This document shows positions 51,200 through 63,010 of a DNA stretch of 64,000 nucleotides, piece by piece. Made by a program: the position numbers and the translations under genes. The DNA comes from Diabrotica undecimpunctata (taxonomy: Eukaryota; Arthropoda; Insecta; Coleoptera; Chrysomelidae): assembly GCF_040954645.1 (NCBI RefSeq), contig NC_092804.1, positions 150,731,108 to 150,795,107 of the forward strand, written 5' to 3'. The stretch's first letter is position 1; each line of letters starts with the position of its first letter. The notes under the pieces were generated by a model. It saw only the letters and a list, made by a program, of their open reading frames with translations. It did no database searches and was not told where the DNA came from.

Positions 51200-52790
51200 A
51201 AATAATTATTAATGCACACTTGTGCCCTGCACAAAAAGCTCCCTGGCAACCAACACAACTATTGCGACTCTTCTTGTTTTCACTTCTTGAAAAAATGTGA
51301 AAACGTTAATGGCCTACTAGAATATTGTCCTTCACTTGTCCTACCCTCTTATCTTCTTTTCACAAAGGTCTTGGAATCGTTTAAGTTTTTAGTCTTTTTT
51401 CTATATTATGTGAAATTACAAGCTGCATGGCTAAGTTCTTCAACAATGTACGTCTTGTTATGTTTTTGTAACTGGCATTCGTTTTTACTTTGTTGAAATT
51501 AAAAATAACATAATGCATTAATTCCTACTTCATTTAAGATTCCATAAAACGCTCTGACAGGCCCCTTACAAGTTTTTCTCACAACAGTTTTTGAAAAGCA
51601 CAATAATTGTTCGTATGTCTCACACCTCCTTTAGTATCGTTGTGAAAAAGCATTATTTCAGATTTCCTGTTGATTTAATTTACTATTCCATTTGTGCGAA
51701 AGATAACAAGAGTACAATTTTTCCTTTTTTGTGAGAAAAAGATACCAAAATGTTGTTACAGTCGTATGCAAAATCTGAAATAGGAAAAGTTCTCTTCGTT
51801 AATAGAAATAATGGCGGTATATCAGGTTTATTTTTTCCTAAGGTCCCAACCGTAGTAAGTTTCTTTTGTAGTAACTTCTCTCAAAGAACAGAAGACGAGA
51901 ACCAGTTTTCCATTGTAAAATTTCTATTAGTTCCATAAATAGTTTCACATAACTTTAGAACATATTGTGCTGGTAAAGTGTCTGTACTAGTTTTGGTTTC
52001 TTTTTCAATATTAGGAATTCCAGATATCATGTAAAATGTTTTAGAATCGCACATCATTACTATTTTCATTCCGTATTTGTCGGATGTACGTAAAATGTAG
52101 ACTTTGAAAATGCAATACTCACGAAAACTAAGGAGTTCTTTTTCAATAGTTACATACGGTCCAGGAGTAAAGGGGTTGCCATCTTTCGTTAAACTTTTTT
52201 TAAACAAACCAGATTAGAGCAAACTTATTATCTCGTTTTTTATTTTTTCTTGCTTCTTTTTCATTAAATCGCAGACAGTTAATTAAAAATTGAAAATGGT
52301 TTGCGCTCGAGAAGAGCGCGCATTTCTTCACTGCACGTTTTTTGTACAAAATATTGCTTTGTGTACTTATGAGACCGCATTTCGATTGCTTTATTTGTAT
52401 GTTAAGCAACCGTGTCTATAATTTTCAAGATATAATTTATACATTTAGATAATAAAATAATTTCCAAGTAAAATAACCAAGTCAATTCCTTATTTACCCT
52501 CTTGGCATCACATTCTGGTCCGGGTATCTACAAAACTATATTTTTTATCAATGTTTGTGTATTGTTGGTATATTATGGACTGAAACACTATTTGTACGAG
52601 ATCATCATACGATTCACTTTGTTCGTCTGCAGAACACTCATTATTTTGGAAAATAGCTGTTTCAGCACCATCCTCAGATTTTTCATCATCACTGAGTGCA
52701 CTTTAAACCTCATCAGCTTGCTCCAAATATGTTTCTTCTTAAAGCCATCAATGCAAAACATCACGTTTGTCACACTAAGCGTAAGATGGT
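51200..52790 (-). pseudogene. Second large piggyBac-like transposase, decayed
   Basis: Read from 52790 down: an acidic N-terminus (YLEQADEV, SALSDDEKSEDGAETAIFQN, DEQSESYDDLV). Frame 52409-52200: FSSANHFQFLINCLRFNEKE (usually SANRFxxLxxxLRFDD). Frame 52207-51881: PFTPGPYVTIEKELLSFREY, SDKYGMKIVMMCDSKTFYMI and GTNRNFTMENWFSSS. The positions of the first two catalytic Asp (IDEQL and DNWFTS in the family) read IEKEL and ENWFSS, so both are lost. Shifted frames then give PDIPPLFLLTKR, HKKGKIVLLLS and, near 51290-51215, SRNSCVGCQGAFCAGHKC, the C-terminal zinc ribbon. Many stops. This is a different lineage from the copy at 44-48 kb. Confidence 0.8.
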
Positions 52791-52799
52791 GTCGTATAT

Positions 52800-53534
52800 G
52801 ACTCCAGCACGGTCTCGCCTGAGATGCTGTTTTACGGTTATAGGGACAATATGAACTAGGTTTGTATATTATTCAATTTTTTTAATATAGTATCAATGTC
52901 AAAAAATTTAATCATCACAACAATAGAAGTACTTTGATCTAATTAATGATTTCGCATTCCTTTAAGGTCAGATTATTCTTTTACCTTTTTAAATAGTCAA
53001 ATTATCAGTATTTTTTCGTTTACAGTTATCCGGTTGCCTTTTTTCCTTAAAAAATTTTACATGCTGCTGCCATTGTTTCTTATTTCTTTTCTGTGCATTG
53101 CATTGCATGTCTCTATCCATTATTATCCATAGATATTATAATGTTAATTCGACTTAACTTGACTTGAATATAAACTATTTTACTTAACGGAGGATCAAAC
53201 ATACACCAATTTTTAAAGTAATAAGTTAATGGATCGAGAGTTCAATCCTGAATAAATGACCAAATAGACGTTTTCATCAACCTTGCAAAAATTGTAATTT
53301 TTTACGATAATTCTTAGAGGTGTAATAGTAAAAGTTGAATGACAGTTATATAAAATATACAAATAAGTGAAAACCTGATTTGTTTTTATTACTAAAAACA
53401 TGGTAAACCAGTTAATATTAATTATTTGTAATCTGACAAACCAATAACGATCCTTTTGGCATATATTCCAGTTTTTACCTTAAAATATTAACAAAACCTA
53501 CTTTCCTATATACAGCCTGGTTTCAATTAGAGAG
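52800..53534. other. No gene seen
   Basis: AT-rich, no supported feature. Confidence 0.4.
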
Positions 53535-54120
53535 AGGAATCCGGTGATGCCTCTCTGTAACAGGACAATAGCAGGGAACACTGTATAGCGTACGCGGATG
53601 ATGTGATACTAGCGAAAACAAAAAAATATTTAGAAAAAGTGAAATTTGAAGAAGATTTGAAAACAGATACGGATTATTAGTAAACCAAACAAAAATGCAA
53701 TATATGAAACTAAAAGGAAACATAATAAATAATATCAAAATAGCAGAGACTGTCTATAGTTTTGAAAAAGTGTCAAAATTCAAATAATTAGAAGTAACCA
53801 TAACAAACACGGGAAAAGAAGAAAAAGAGATAGACAAAAGAATAATGAAAGAAAGCTGAGCGATAGGGTCACTAAATTCATTACTAAAAGCAAAAAATGT
53901 GTCAATGACTGATAAACTGCGAGTCTACGAGACAGTAATCAGACCCACAGTGATGTAGGAGACGATGTTGGAGAAAATGAACAAAGAAAGAAATAATGAG
54001 CATTTATGGAAAATCAGCAATTACGGCAAAAATGCCAGCCCAAAGAGCTAAAACAGTAAAAACAATACCGAAGGAGAAATAAATGGGGAAAAAAGACAAG
54101 GACGTCCAAAGAAGAAATAT
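53535..54120 (+). pseudogene. LINE RT fragment (fifth type)
   Basis: IAYADDVILAKT-like coding at about 53587-53620 carries an intact YADD box. Other frames continue KYLEKVKFEEDLKTDTDY, LLVNQTKMQYMKLKG, YSFEKVSKFK, LEVTITNTGKEEKEIDKRIM, AIGSLNSLLKAKNVS and LRVYETVIRPTVM, the thumb of an APE-type LINE RT. The end contains GEKRQGRPKKKY. Stops and shifts occur every 30-60 codons. The clade differs from LINE-a to -d but is not resolved. Confidence 0.75.
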
Positions 54121-56140
54121 TAACTAATTTTCACCGCTATCAAATTTTTCTCGTCCTATTAAATGTTAATCATTATCTTCATAATAAATATGTTCTTGCC
54201 CACAAGCATAAGCTAAACTAAAAATGGTGACAACTTCTATTAAGAAGGGAACTACTTTGAGAACTCTCGCTCCAAATACATTATCAATATGAATTTTATA
54301 CCATGTTTTAAGGTAAAAACGTTGCACGTCACAATTTATATTAAGTGACGTCACTTATATTTAAAATTTCCAGAATGTCAACCCTTGAGTTCAAATTTTC
54401 CTAACACAGCCAATAATACGAAACCCATATGGAACTGCTCGATCTTTCATAGGCTTCAACATGGTATAATGATCAGAAAAATGTAATTATTATTATGTTG
54501 GGAATTTTAGAATTGTATTGGTTAAATAACCAAAATATTTGTTATTATTAATCATATAAATTTTATGAAATAACTCTTTAAGTCTAATATTCCACAAAAT
54601 AATTTAATTAAATAGATTAGACAATTGTACGCAACTGATACGGGAATACTTCAAATTTTACTGACAGTTCAGCGTGTGGCAAAATTGTATAAAGTGTTGC
54701 CTCTTTTTTAGAGTAAGAATTTTGTTTATGTTTTGATTTCTTACACAATTTGATCATAATATATTATATATTAATAAATTGTATTTATAAGTATATAGTA
54801 AATTTAGATTAATAGCTTTAAAACTTAATTATTGTTGTGTATTGTGATTGTGCTATGCCAAAACAACTAAATAGTCTCTAGAAAGCTGATAAGCTTTCAT
54901 ATATAGATTATTTTGAACAAGAAATAATGGCGGGACGTTTTTACTATTAATTCTCTAAATAGAGGTAAGTTGAAAATTTAGAATATATAATTTTGTATTA
55001 AAATGTTTTCTTATGTATTATAATGTGTTGCAGTAGTCTTAAAACTAAGTGTATTTACTGTTAATATAACTGTTTGACAAATAGTTGAGATTTTAAAAAT
55101 TCCTCACTTACTAACTATTCTGATGTTTTGGCAACGCTGTGGGGTTCTGACGTCGTAAATCTTGAATGACGTGTAATCATTTTTATATGAAAAATTCTAT
55201 ATGTAAAATATTTATATTTTAAATTTATAAGCTATAACAGTAGTAGGTATTAAATAATTTTACTCCTAAATGTAACATTTCTGTATAGTTATCTATAATT
55301 AACAGTTTTAAATTCTGTAACTAAATTTATAGTTCGTCAGACTTTCCATTAAAACTTCAAGCAATTTTAACATAAAAATAAAACCGGCTCGCGTACTTCT
55401 AAATGAACCCTTAATTAAAAATGTAGCATGTGTTTGCATTAAGTCTTAAAAACTTTAGTTATTTGCAAGAGAACATTCTCCTAACATACAGAATTTCACA
55501 AACTTTAATCCAGATTTTATCTCTGTTAAATATTTTCAGAGTTTTTCGTTTCCTGCTTCAGCTTTCCATTTTTTGTACAATGTGCCCTAGAATTGAGTGA
55601 AATGCATTTCACGCAGATCCGTGATAAGTGGAAATCGCATCGCACAATTTGATATTGAGTTTTAGGAATATACGCCACAAACACGTATATGTCGGTGATT
55701 ACATTATTTTCACCTCCAGGAAAAGCAGAAAACTGCAGGTCGATTTCTAATAAATTATAAAATTGAGTTGCAATATCGAGAAAATATTGGATAAGTCAAA
55801 ATAAAAGCAAAATACGTTATGTATGACATAAATACCTTTTCAAATTCAAACCTAGTGTTATTCTCTAGTTCAATTACTGTATACAGCAATATGTCGTGTT
55901 TGTTTTACTGCACATTTGATTAAATTATATGTTGTCGTAGAAACAAAATGTATTAAATCTATTTTTTATTTAGTTTAACAATTTATTTAATTAGATTTAT
56001 GATTCGTTAATTGTTATTAATCAAATCGTCAGTTTGGTCAAATTCTTTTGGAATTGCAAAATTTTAAACTGCTATTTAAGTTCTTTTCATATATTTTTAT
56101 TATAGCCTTAGCACCCCTTAGGCCATTCTAAACAAGGCTT
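54121..56140. other. No gene seen
   Basis: Two kilobases of AT-rich DNA with chance frames only. Confidence 0.45.
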
Positions 56141-56149
56141 ACTCAGGTA

Positions 56150-56757
56150 GGATCACCTCTATCTGCTTTGACGTTCAAGCGGCACTGAGGGCTTTAGAAG
56201 CGCCGAAAGTTAGCTCTAAACTAGTTCTAAAGTGTAAGAGAGCACTGATATTGCTCTGACCAATAGGATTAACTAAGTAAAGGTACCAAGATACACAGAC
56301 GTGGAAGGGAACAGCGGTGCTGATGCCCTGGCAAGACGGCTCATCCACTTTGCCTGTGGGATCCAAACCTGTAATTGGAGTAATCGTCATACTGGTGGGG
56401 GTAGTTTCAAAGAGCTTCTGTGAAGGTTGCAGGACTCCTGGGTCAGTTGTGGAGGTATAAGAAAGGCTAATTTCCACATTTGGGGCCATCCAAAAGTCTT
56501 ACAGTCCAACTTCTTCTTCTAGACCTTATAAGATGTTCTCTGGTGGTCAGTATGCTTACGGCTCTCGGCCACTGTGGACTTGGCAACACCTCCATCTGCT
56601 CGGATTAGCGGATGGCCCTTTTGACTCCTCACATGTCCTCTGGAAGTGTGGGTTTATCTTGGGTTCAGCCTTAATGCAACCGAGCCAAATAAGGGAGTTA
56701 CCGTTAAAGATAATTGTGGCTGTCGGTGAGACCACAAGGTTACTAAAAGATTAGACG
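56150..56757 (+). pseudogene. RNase H LINE (Loa/R1-like), C-terminus
   Basis: Less AT-rich than its surroundings. Frame pieces: SFDVQAALRALEAPKVSSKL (RNase H D-S-Q-A-A region, Ser replaced by Val) and CKRALILL, then in another frame VPRYTDVEGNSGADALARRL (WVPGHxxxxGNExAD block, His replaced by Tyr). The next frame (56533-56754) reads RPLWTWQHLHLLGLADGPFD and HVLWKCGFI, then LPLKIIVAVGETTRLLKD, ending at a stop. This is the post-RNase H C-terminus with its degraded zinc motif. At least three frame changes. Confidence 0.7.
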
Positions 56758-56999
56758 CTTGGAACAGCAGGAAGGGCTTAAATTTGGAGCCCCTTCTCAA
56801 TATAACAGATATGGAAGCCCGGAGCAGCTAATGCCTTAGATCATTATGGCCCCGTATGATAGAAGTGATACAATGGACATGTCTTAAGAGGTCCAAGTGT
56901 CTAAAGAAATCAAAATGGCCCTGCCTTAATTTACAATAACCATAACCATTAGGCCTTTAGTACAAAACGGCCAGCGAGAATAAAACAAGAACAAATTAC
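56758..56999. other. Probable 3' UTR of the RNase H LINE
   Basis: Non-coding, moderately GC-rich sequence between the end of one LINE remnant and the start of the next. Confidence 0.35.
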
Positions 57000-57875
57000 T
57001 CAGAAGATGGCTCAGAAATTACTTTTTTGTGGCGAATTTCGTCTCGGTCCAGATACTGAGCCAGAAGGTATTCCGAGGTGAAAAAGTCTAAGCCAATATT
57101 AAAAAAAGTCTGTCTGAAACTAAAGAATAAAAGTTCAACACAGAGGCAAAAATGGCTGCTAAGACGTGAACCACCTAATCTCGTATGAACTCAAAGGCTA
57201 TGACTTTGAGGGAATGCTCATATACCCTCTGAACTCCATAATACCATAACTCTCTGAAAAATTAAGTATTTCTAACGAGCAGACTATGCGTTATAGCAAT
57301 GTACAAAAAATGTCACAAAAGTATTAAGAACTATAGTGGTACACAGACGTCATTCTGATCCTCATCAGAACAGACCTTATCATTAACCAAGTAAAACAAG
57401 CAGTGGATGAGGCTCCTATAAAAAGGTCAGAATTTACTTAAACAGTTTAATAAAATAACGTTTAGCGCACAGACCCTGTGGGTAAACTGTGCTAACAAGT
57501 AACAGAAAAATGTATTATTGATGTGGCAAGGTCCCATGGTCCTCGTCCATATCCCTGAGAAAGAGGCTAATGAAGTAATTACTAGGATCTATCTAATGAA
57601 ACAAAATCTAGACCTTAAGATGAAAGACTGATTGTTGAAAGTTTGGAAGATCCGGGAGAATGCACAAATGCTAGTATACGCGATCGGCGCAGTCTTACAG
57701 AGCATTGAGAGCTGCCCATTTGAAGGCTTAGAAAGATATCCTACAAAACTATTAGAGGCCTGCATGACTCGAATAAGAAGCCTGCAGGTGAACTTATGGC
57801 ATAGTAAGCATTTGACAGAAAATAGCCATCATAATAAGCTAAGAGACATTCTTGAAAGAAAAATCAGATAGAAAA
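57000..57875 (+). pseudogene. LINE ORF1 end and ORF2 start (Loa/R1-like)
   Basis: Decayed ORF1-like frames from about 57006. The frame ending 57871 reads IESCPFEGLERYPTKLLEAC immediately followed by MTRIRSLQVNLWHSKHLTEN, strongly resembling the start of an APE endonuclease in RNase H-bearing insect LINEs (LQVNLHHSKAAS). Similarity stops at about 57860. The ORF1-ORF2 junction being in one frame may reflect frame decay. It lies head-to-tail after the C-terminus at 56150-56757, so the two may be tandem copies of one family. Confidence 0.5.
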
Positions 57876-57954
57876 GACCTGAGAATAATTCTGAGTTTGT
57901 ATTGAAATCAGAAGGCTAATATAAAAATAGGAAATAAAACATCTTAAGAAATAT

Positions 57955-58200
57955 GGATAATATAAAGGGCTGTATATTGTCACCATTTCTACTTACCGTC
58001 CATAGTGAAAGCATTTGTCAGGAAGCCCTTTTATAGCAAAAAGAAGGAATTGTAATTAACTGAAAGGTTTTAAACAATATTCGATATGCAGGTCATACTA
58101 TCCTAGCCATAACAACAGTAGAAGACTAAGAACGACTGCTTTTAAATCCAAATTATGCTGGTAATAAATAATGTATCAGTAACTAGAAAACTAAGTATAT
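57955..58200 (+). pseudogene. LINE-a copy 5, short RT fragment
   Basis: The frame reads KGCILSPFLLTVHSESICQE ALL, a stop, then QKEGIVIN, a stop, KVLNNIRYAGHTILAITTVE. It is collinear with LINE-a RQGCILSPLLFNLYSE and NNIRYADDTVLL, but the catalytic YADD is YAGH, losing both Asp. Confidence 0.75.
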
Positions 58201-58546
58201 AGTTCTCAAAATACCAATGTATTTTGAGAACGATTTCCGAAGTGGAAATTGAAACGTCAATAAACGTACTTTAACCTTTAATTGTGGATTATTCCCATTT
58301 AAATAGTAATGACAAAAATAATCATTACTTCAAAATATAATACGCAAAAAATAGAAGGATAAAGGAATCCATACCGAATGTAATTGTTTTGAAATTTGTG
58401 GGAGTGGTTTGGCTGCACTACGAATAAGCTCTTAAGAGTTTATGTTCCTGAGATTTAAAGATGGTAAAAATGGAAACCGATGCACCCTTGCCTTGCATAA
58501 CATCTAAATAAGTCCAGGTCGCGGTCTATAATTTCGAAAATATATA
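58201..58546. other. Non-coding, contains repeated ACGATTTCCGAAG motif
   Basis: TTTTGAGAACGATTTCCGAA followed by GTGGAAATTGAAACGTC at 58219-58255, also seen at 17757-17790. Otherwise AT-rich without a gene. Confidence 0.45.
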
Positions 58547-58556
58547 ACTCCTTATT
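58547..58556 (+). repeat. LINE-a copy 6 target duplication, left
   Basis: ACTCCTTATT, identical to 60375-60384. Confidence 0.75.
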
Positions 58557-60374
58557 CTTCTTCTCGTGCCACTCCTAGCGGAGATTGGAAATCATCATGG
58601 CCACTGCGACTTTGTTAGCAGCGCGCCTAAAAAGTTCAATCGAACTACACCCGAACCATTCACGTAGAATACGAAGCCACAATATTTTTCTTCTTCCCAC
58701 ACTTCTTTTGCCCTTAATTTTGCCCTGCATGATATTTCTTAAAAGTTCATACTTTTCACCTCTCACAATGTGCCCCAAATATTCCATCTTTCTAGTTTTT
58801 ATCTCATTTAGAATTTCGCATCTTTTGTCTAAAGTTTGGAGTACTTGCGTGTTAGTGACGCGGTCCATCTATGATATTCTGAGAATGCGTCTATAGCACC
58901 ACATCTCGAAAGCTTCGATGTTTTTTGTGGTCAACTGTTTTAGTGTCCAAGCCTCTACTCCATACAACAGGGAAGAAAAGATATAACACCGCAGCATTCG
59001 TATTCGTAACTTTATATTGATATCACGATTGCAAAAGAGTTTGCGCATTCTATTAAAGACTGATCTAGCGATTTCTATTCTACATCTAATCTCTTTTGTT
59101 TGATCAGTATCGTCTGTGATCCAAGCACCTAGATATTTATAACTGGACACACGCTCAATCGTTGTATTGTCTATTACAAGATTAGCTCTGATGTTCTTTG
59201 ATTTCGTGATTACCATAAATTTATTTTTTTTCAAATTAATTTTCAAGCCGTAACTGTTACAGTATATATTGAGACTTTTGAACGAGATGTTGTAGTTCTA
59301 CTAGCGTTCTCGTTAGGAGAACCGTATCGTCAGCGTACCTTATATTGTTGATCGTCTCACCATTTATTATCAGACCAAGATCTTCTTCCTCGAGTGCTTG
59401 TTCACAAATAGCTTCACTATACAGATTAAATAAAAGTGGCGACAAGATGCATCCCTGCCGGACTCCTCGACGGATTTGAATTTCTTCTGTTAGCCTACCC
59501 TCAACCTTCACATTTGCTGTTTGATTCCAATATAGGTTGCATATAATTCGAATATCTCGGCTGTCTATATTTTTCTTTATTAGAATTTGTCTTAGTGGTT
59601 CATGTTGTACTTTGTCAAAGGCCTTTTCGAAATCAATAAAGCAGGTGTAAATTACTTGGTTCATGTCTAAGCATCTCTGTGAGAGAACGTTGATTGCAAA
59701 CAGAGCCTCCCTTGTACCCAGCCCTTTTCTGAATCCCATCGGAGTGTTACTGATGTCTACGTCTAATTTCCTATAGATCCTATTATGGATTATTTTCAGG
59801 AACAGTTTTAGAGCATGACTCATCAAAGCTATCGTACGATATTCGCTGCATTCCCTTGTATTTGCCTTTTTTGGCAGTAGTATAAAGGTCGAACGGAGCC
59901 ATTCCCTAGGTATTATTCCAGTTCTATATATTGTGTTAAATAGATCTAGGAGTATTTTAATAGATTCATCGTCCATAAGTTTGAGCAGTTCTACGGGAAT
60001 TTCATCAGGACCGGGGGCCTTACCACTTTTCGCTTGTTTGATTGCATAATCTATTTCTTCTCTGATTATATCAGGCCCTGTATCATCTGTATATTCGTTT
60101 GAGATTTCTTGTCTATCTTTGTCATCAAAAAGTTGTGATATGTATTCTGTCCATCGATTCATTTTTTGTTGTAAATCTGTTATGAGTAAACCATCTGTAT
60201 CTTTGATCTGTCCTGTCTGTGTTGTTCTTCTCCTTCCTGTCATTTCTTTAATCTTTTTGTGTACATTAAAAAAGTCATATTTTCGCTCCAGTTGTTCCAA
60301 CTCCTGGCATTGCTCACTTAGCCATCTTTCTCTAGCTTCTCTTATTTTCTTTTTTATCAGTTTATCTCCTTATT
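58557..60374 (-). mobile_element. LINE-a copy 6, best-preserved
   Basis: A 1.8-kb minus-strand, 5'-truncated insertion with a 10-bp target duplication. It starts within the linker before the RT (KKIREARERWLSEQCQELEQ) and ends, on its own strand, with NLR, a UTR containing GGCACGAGAAGAAG and the junction. It has one frameshift (about 59257-59270) and one in-frame stop (TAG at 58869-58871, where Trp is expected), so it is among the younger LINE-a copies here. Confidence 0.9.
58575..60300 (-). pseudogene. LINE-a RT ORF with two lesions
   Basis: Segment 1 (60300-59257; its first codon is TTG and the frame is open further upstream): SGKAPGPDEIPVELLKLM (RT start), STFILLPKKANTRECSEYRT, MGFRKGLGTREALF, CFIDFEKAFDKV (motif A Asp), RRGVRQGCILSPLLFNLYSE, NNIRYADDTVLL (catalytic YADD). 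After the frameshift, segment 2 (59246-58869): GLKINLKKNKFMVITKS, SSYKYLGAWI, LLYGVEAWTLKQL, EAFEMWCYRRILRIS, then TAG. Segment 3 (58868-58575), in the same frame as segment 2: MDRVTN, YLGHIVRGEKYELL, GKRSVGRRKILWLRILREW and AMMISNLR. It lacks the endonuclease and has no RNase H. It makes cDNA at a nicked target in intact relatives. Confidence 0.88.
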
Positions 60375-60384
60375 ACTCCTTATT
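60375..60384 (+). repeat. LINE-a copy 6 target duplication, right
   Basis: ACTCCTTATT, identical to 58547-58556. A similar CTCCTTATT directly precedes it, so the exact 5' junction may shift by about 10 bp. Confidence 0.75.
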
Positions 60385-61289
60385 ACAAATAAGCAATTAT
60401 TTTCCATACGTATAACTGAATAGTGTTTAATCTAATTTGATTATCGAATTAGTCATTGTAAATATATTGTAATTGTACATTACAAATACGCCAACTCTAA
60501 CCACTAAGTGAATTCCTTTTAAAGCAGTTCTAAATTACGTAGGTCTGTATTTTGCAAGAACGTCAAATATTTTACAAGGAACGTAGGTCAAGAGCAAAGT
60601 TCAAGAGCTACACTATGAAATGTACGCATTTAGGCACTAATAACTCAAACGGGAACTTCACGTTTCTATTAGGTATAGGTAGGAATTTGGGAGCTCTCCT
60701 TGTACTACAATGAAATACTCACATAAAGCTACGCTTTGACTTAATTAAAATTAGTTATTTTGTACGTTTATAATCCTCTACCGCCGTATAAGGATGCGTA
60801 AAGAAATAGAAATTAGCAGCAAATTTTGAAATAATTTTCATGTTATTTACAAATTGCTGGTCTGTGGATAACATTACAAAGAGGTGGTTTTGATGTTACA
60901 TAATAAGTTATAATTAGTAGATGTTAAGTTTAGCGATGCAAGATTAACCTGCTGCATATTGTTTGGCATACTTAAAATACGATTTATGTATTTTGTAATT
61001 ATATCTTTCCCTTTGTTTATCTAATATTTTGCAAATTTTTTTGTAATACTAAATTAAATTTTTAGTTAAAAATTAGCAGTAGTTTTTTCATACAATTTAT
61101 ATAGTCATACTGATATATTTTTGTTCCATAACTGTTTTGTATCAAACTTAAGAGGTCGCTGGTTAAATGATATTTAGAAATAATATTGAAGATAAATGCA
61201 ATATTTTGACTGTTAATAAATTAGCAAAAAATAGCAACTATAACTGTGAATAAATTACGAGAATTAACTGGTCCTAACTCATACTTAAG
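60385..61289. other. No gene seen
   Basis: AT-rich, no supported feature. Confidence 0.45.
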
Positions 61290-61670
61290 TTAGCTGTATT
61301 CTTCTCCTCAGGCCTAATCCCTTTTGGGATGTGGTGACACCATCAGGCCTTTACAGTTTTTGCACGATTTCTCTCCATCCTTCTCTGTCCTAAGCTAGTT
61401 GTTCGGCTTTATATAACCCTTGGTTAATTAGTATTTTTGTTTGATCTACCCAACAGCTTGGAGATCTTCCCCTAGGTCTCTTTCCTTCAACTCTACCCTC
61501 GACTATCAGTTTTTCCATCGTACCTGTTCTTCTAGCAATGTGTTCAAAATACTGCAAATATCTCTGTTGTATTTGTTTATGCAATCTATCCTTTACTTTA
61601 ACTTGTTCTAATATGTTGTTAGCTGACAAAACACTTGAGGTGGTAATTTTCATAACCCCACATGTCCATG
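61290..61670 (-). pseudogene. LINE C-terminal fragment (sixth type)
   Basis: The frame 61653-61390 reads VKDRLHKQIQQRYLQYFEHI, ARRTGTMEKLIVEGRVEGKR, PRGRSPSCWVDQTKIL and YKAEQLA. After the stop it continues DREGWREIVQKL and a PDGV...SQKG stretch near 61350-61310. The GHIARR-x-G-x-MEKL-x-x-EGKVEGKR-x-RGRSP-x-RW-x-DQ block and the terminal DRE-x-W are the usual 3' end of a common insect LINE family lacking RNase H. Only the last ~115 codons survive. Confidence 0.75.
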
Positions 61671-62134
61671 TTAGCTATTTTTTAAAAAAAGCAAAAAAAT
61701 CGATTCGTCTATATTGTTTTACCAAAATATGTTAATGTAATATACACCTGAATGCAAAACAATCAACTTTAAAGCAATATTTGAAATTACACCTTCTGTT
61801 TTAATGTAAGAAGTATGAAAATAAAAAGATGTACTGTGCAAACACGAACTCCTTTTTTGAACATACAAAAACTGCTATTGGATTATTTGGAGGACACATT
61901 ATAAAAATGATATACAATACGAACACACAGATTTTCCTGAATATTCATTATTGGCACCAATGCAAGAAAGACGTTATGAACAGAGAAATCATAGATTACA
62001 AAAATAATTTCTTTATTTTTCAGTATTTGATATTACCACTACTCCCAGTTACACTTTCCAATCGATTTCGAATGGATCGGATGATTTTTTTTAATAAATT
62101 GTTGAGGCACTGCTTCCTATTCATCATTAAGTGC
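61671..62134. other. No gene seen
   Basis: AT-rich DNA between the LINE fragment and the Tc1 C-terminus; probably includes the Tc1 3' non-coding part. Confidence 0.4.
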
Positions 62135-63010
62135 AGCTCTTAATTTCATTTTGCTCCCTAGTACATGATTTTTGTCCGAAACCCTTCGTTAAAGCTCATC
62201 CCAAACATGCTCTATTGGATTTAAGTCCTGGCTCAACGTATGCCAATTTATTGTAGGCATACCGGTCTTAGTCAAATAGGTGGTAGTGACTCGTGCGGTA
62301 TTGCATCGTGCATTATCTTGCATTAAAATAAGGGCATCATAAATAAATCCCGCATATAAAACCACATGTTGCTCCAAAATGTCTCCTCCACCAGGTTAGA
62401 AAACCAACTCAGTTTTCCCATCCATTGAAATGTCTGCCCAAACATACAAGAACCACCTCCATATGACACAGTTTATCGTATGCAACATTAAGCAAATCGT
62501 TCTCCTAACCTTTATAGACTCGACGCCTGTTGTCGTTGCCGTGTAGGCAGCTCCTTCTTTTATCGGAGAATAATATCTGACTCCATTGATAGTCATCCTA
62601 ATTCAGATGTCTGAGAGCAAATTCTATTCGGCTTTGCTTCTGGGCTGCAGTTAGCTTGAGACACGTTTTTGGTGACACGTTAATTGCCTTCATTTTTCTT
62701 CTCACTGTCCAACTGCTGATAACCACACCTCGGACCTCTCTAAGCTCTTCTTTGAAATTAGCACCAGCCAAATGTCAATTTCTCATGGGTTTCGATACAA
62801 GAAATCCATCATCTCTCTTCGTTCTTATTCGTTTAGGGCCTCCTTCTTGTCGGCGGACATAATCACCAGTATCTTGGTACCGATGATACACTCGGGATAC
62901 AGCGATTAAATTTTGTCGATTTATCACGGCCCTCTGGCCCAGACCTTATCTCAATAATGTTACTACTTGAGCTGCTGTGACGGATGTGGCACCCATTTGT
63001 AATGCACTTG
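62135..63010 (-). pseudogene. Tc1-like transposase, decayed
   Basis: Read from 63010 down: SVTAAQVVTLLR and VSRVYHRYQDTGDYVRRQEG GPKRIRTKRDD (HTH and GRPR-like linker), VVISSWTVRRKMKAINVSPK, AAQKQSRIEFALRHLN, WSQILFSDK (first Asp), then IYDALILMQDNARCNTARVT TTYL (second Asp, about 62334) and NWHTLSQDLNPIEHVWDEL (third position; SPDLNPIEH in the family). Stops and shifts break it into at least four pieces. TIRs were not recognised. Confidence 0.8.
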
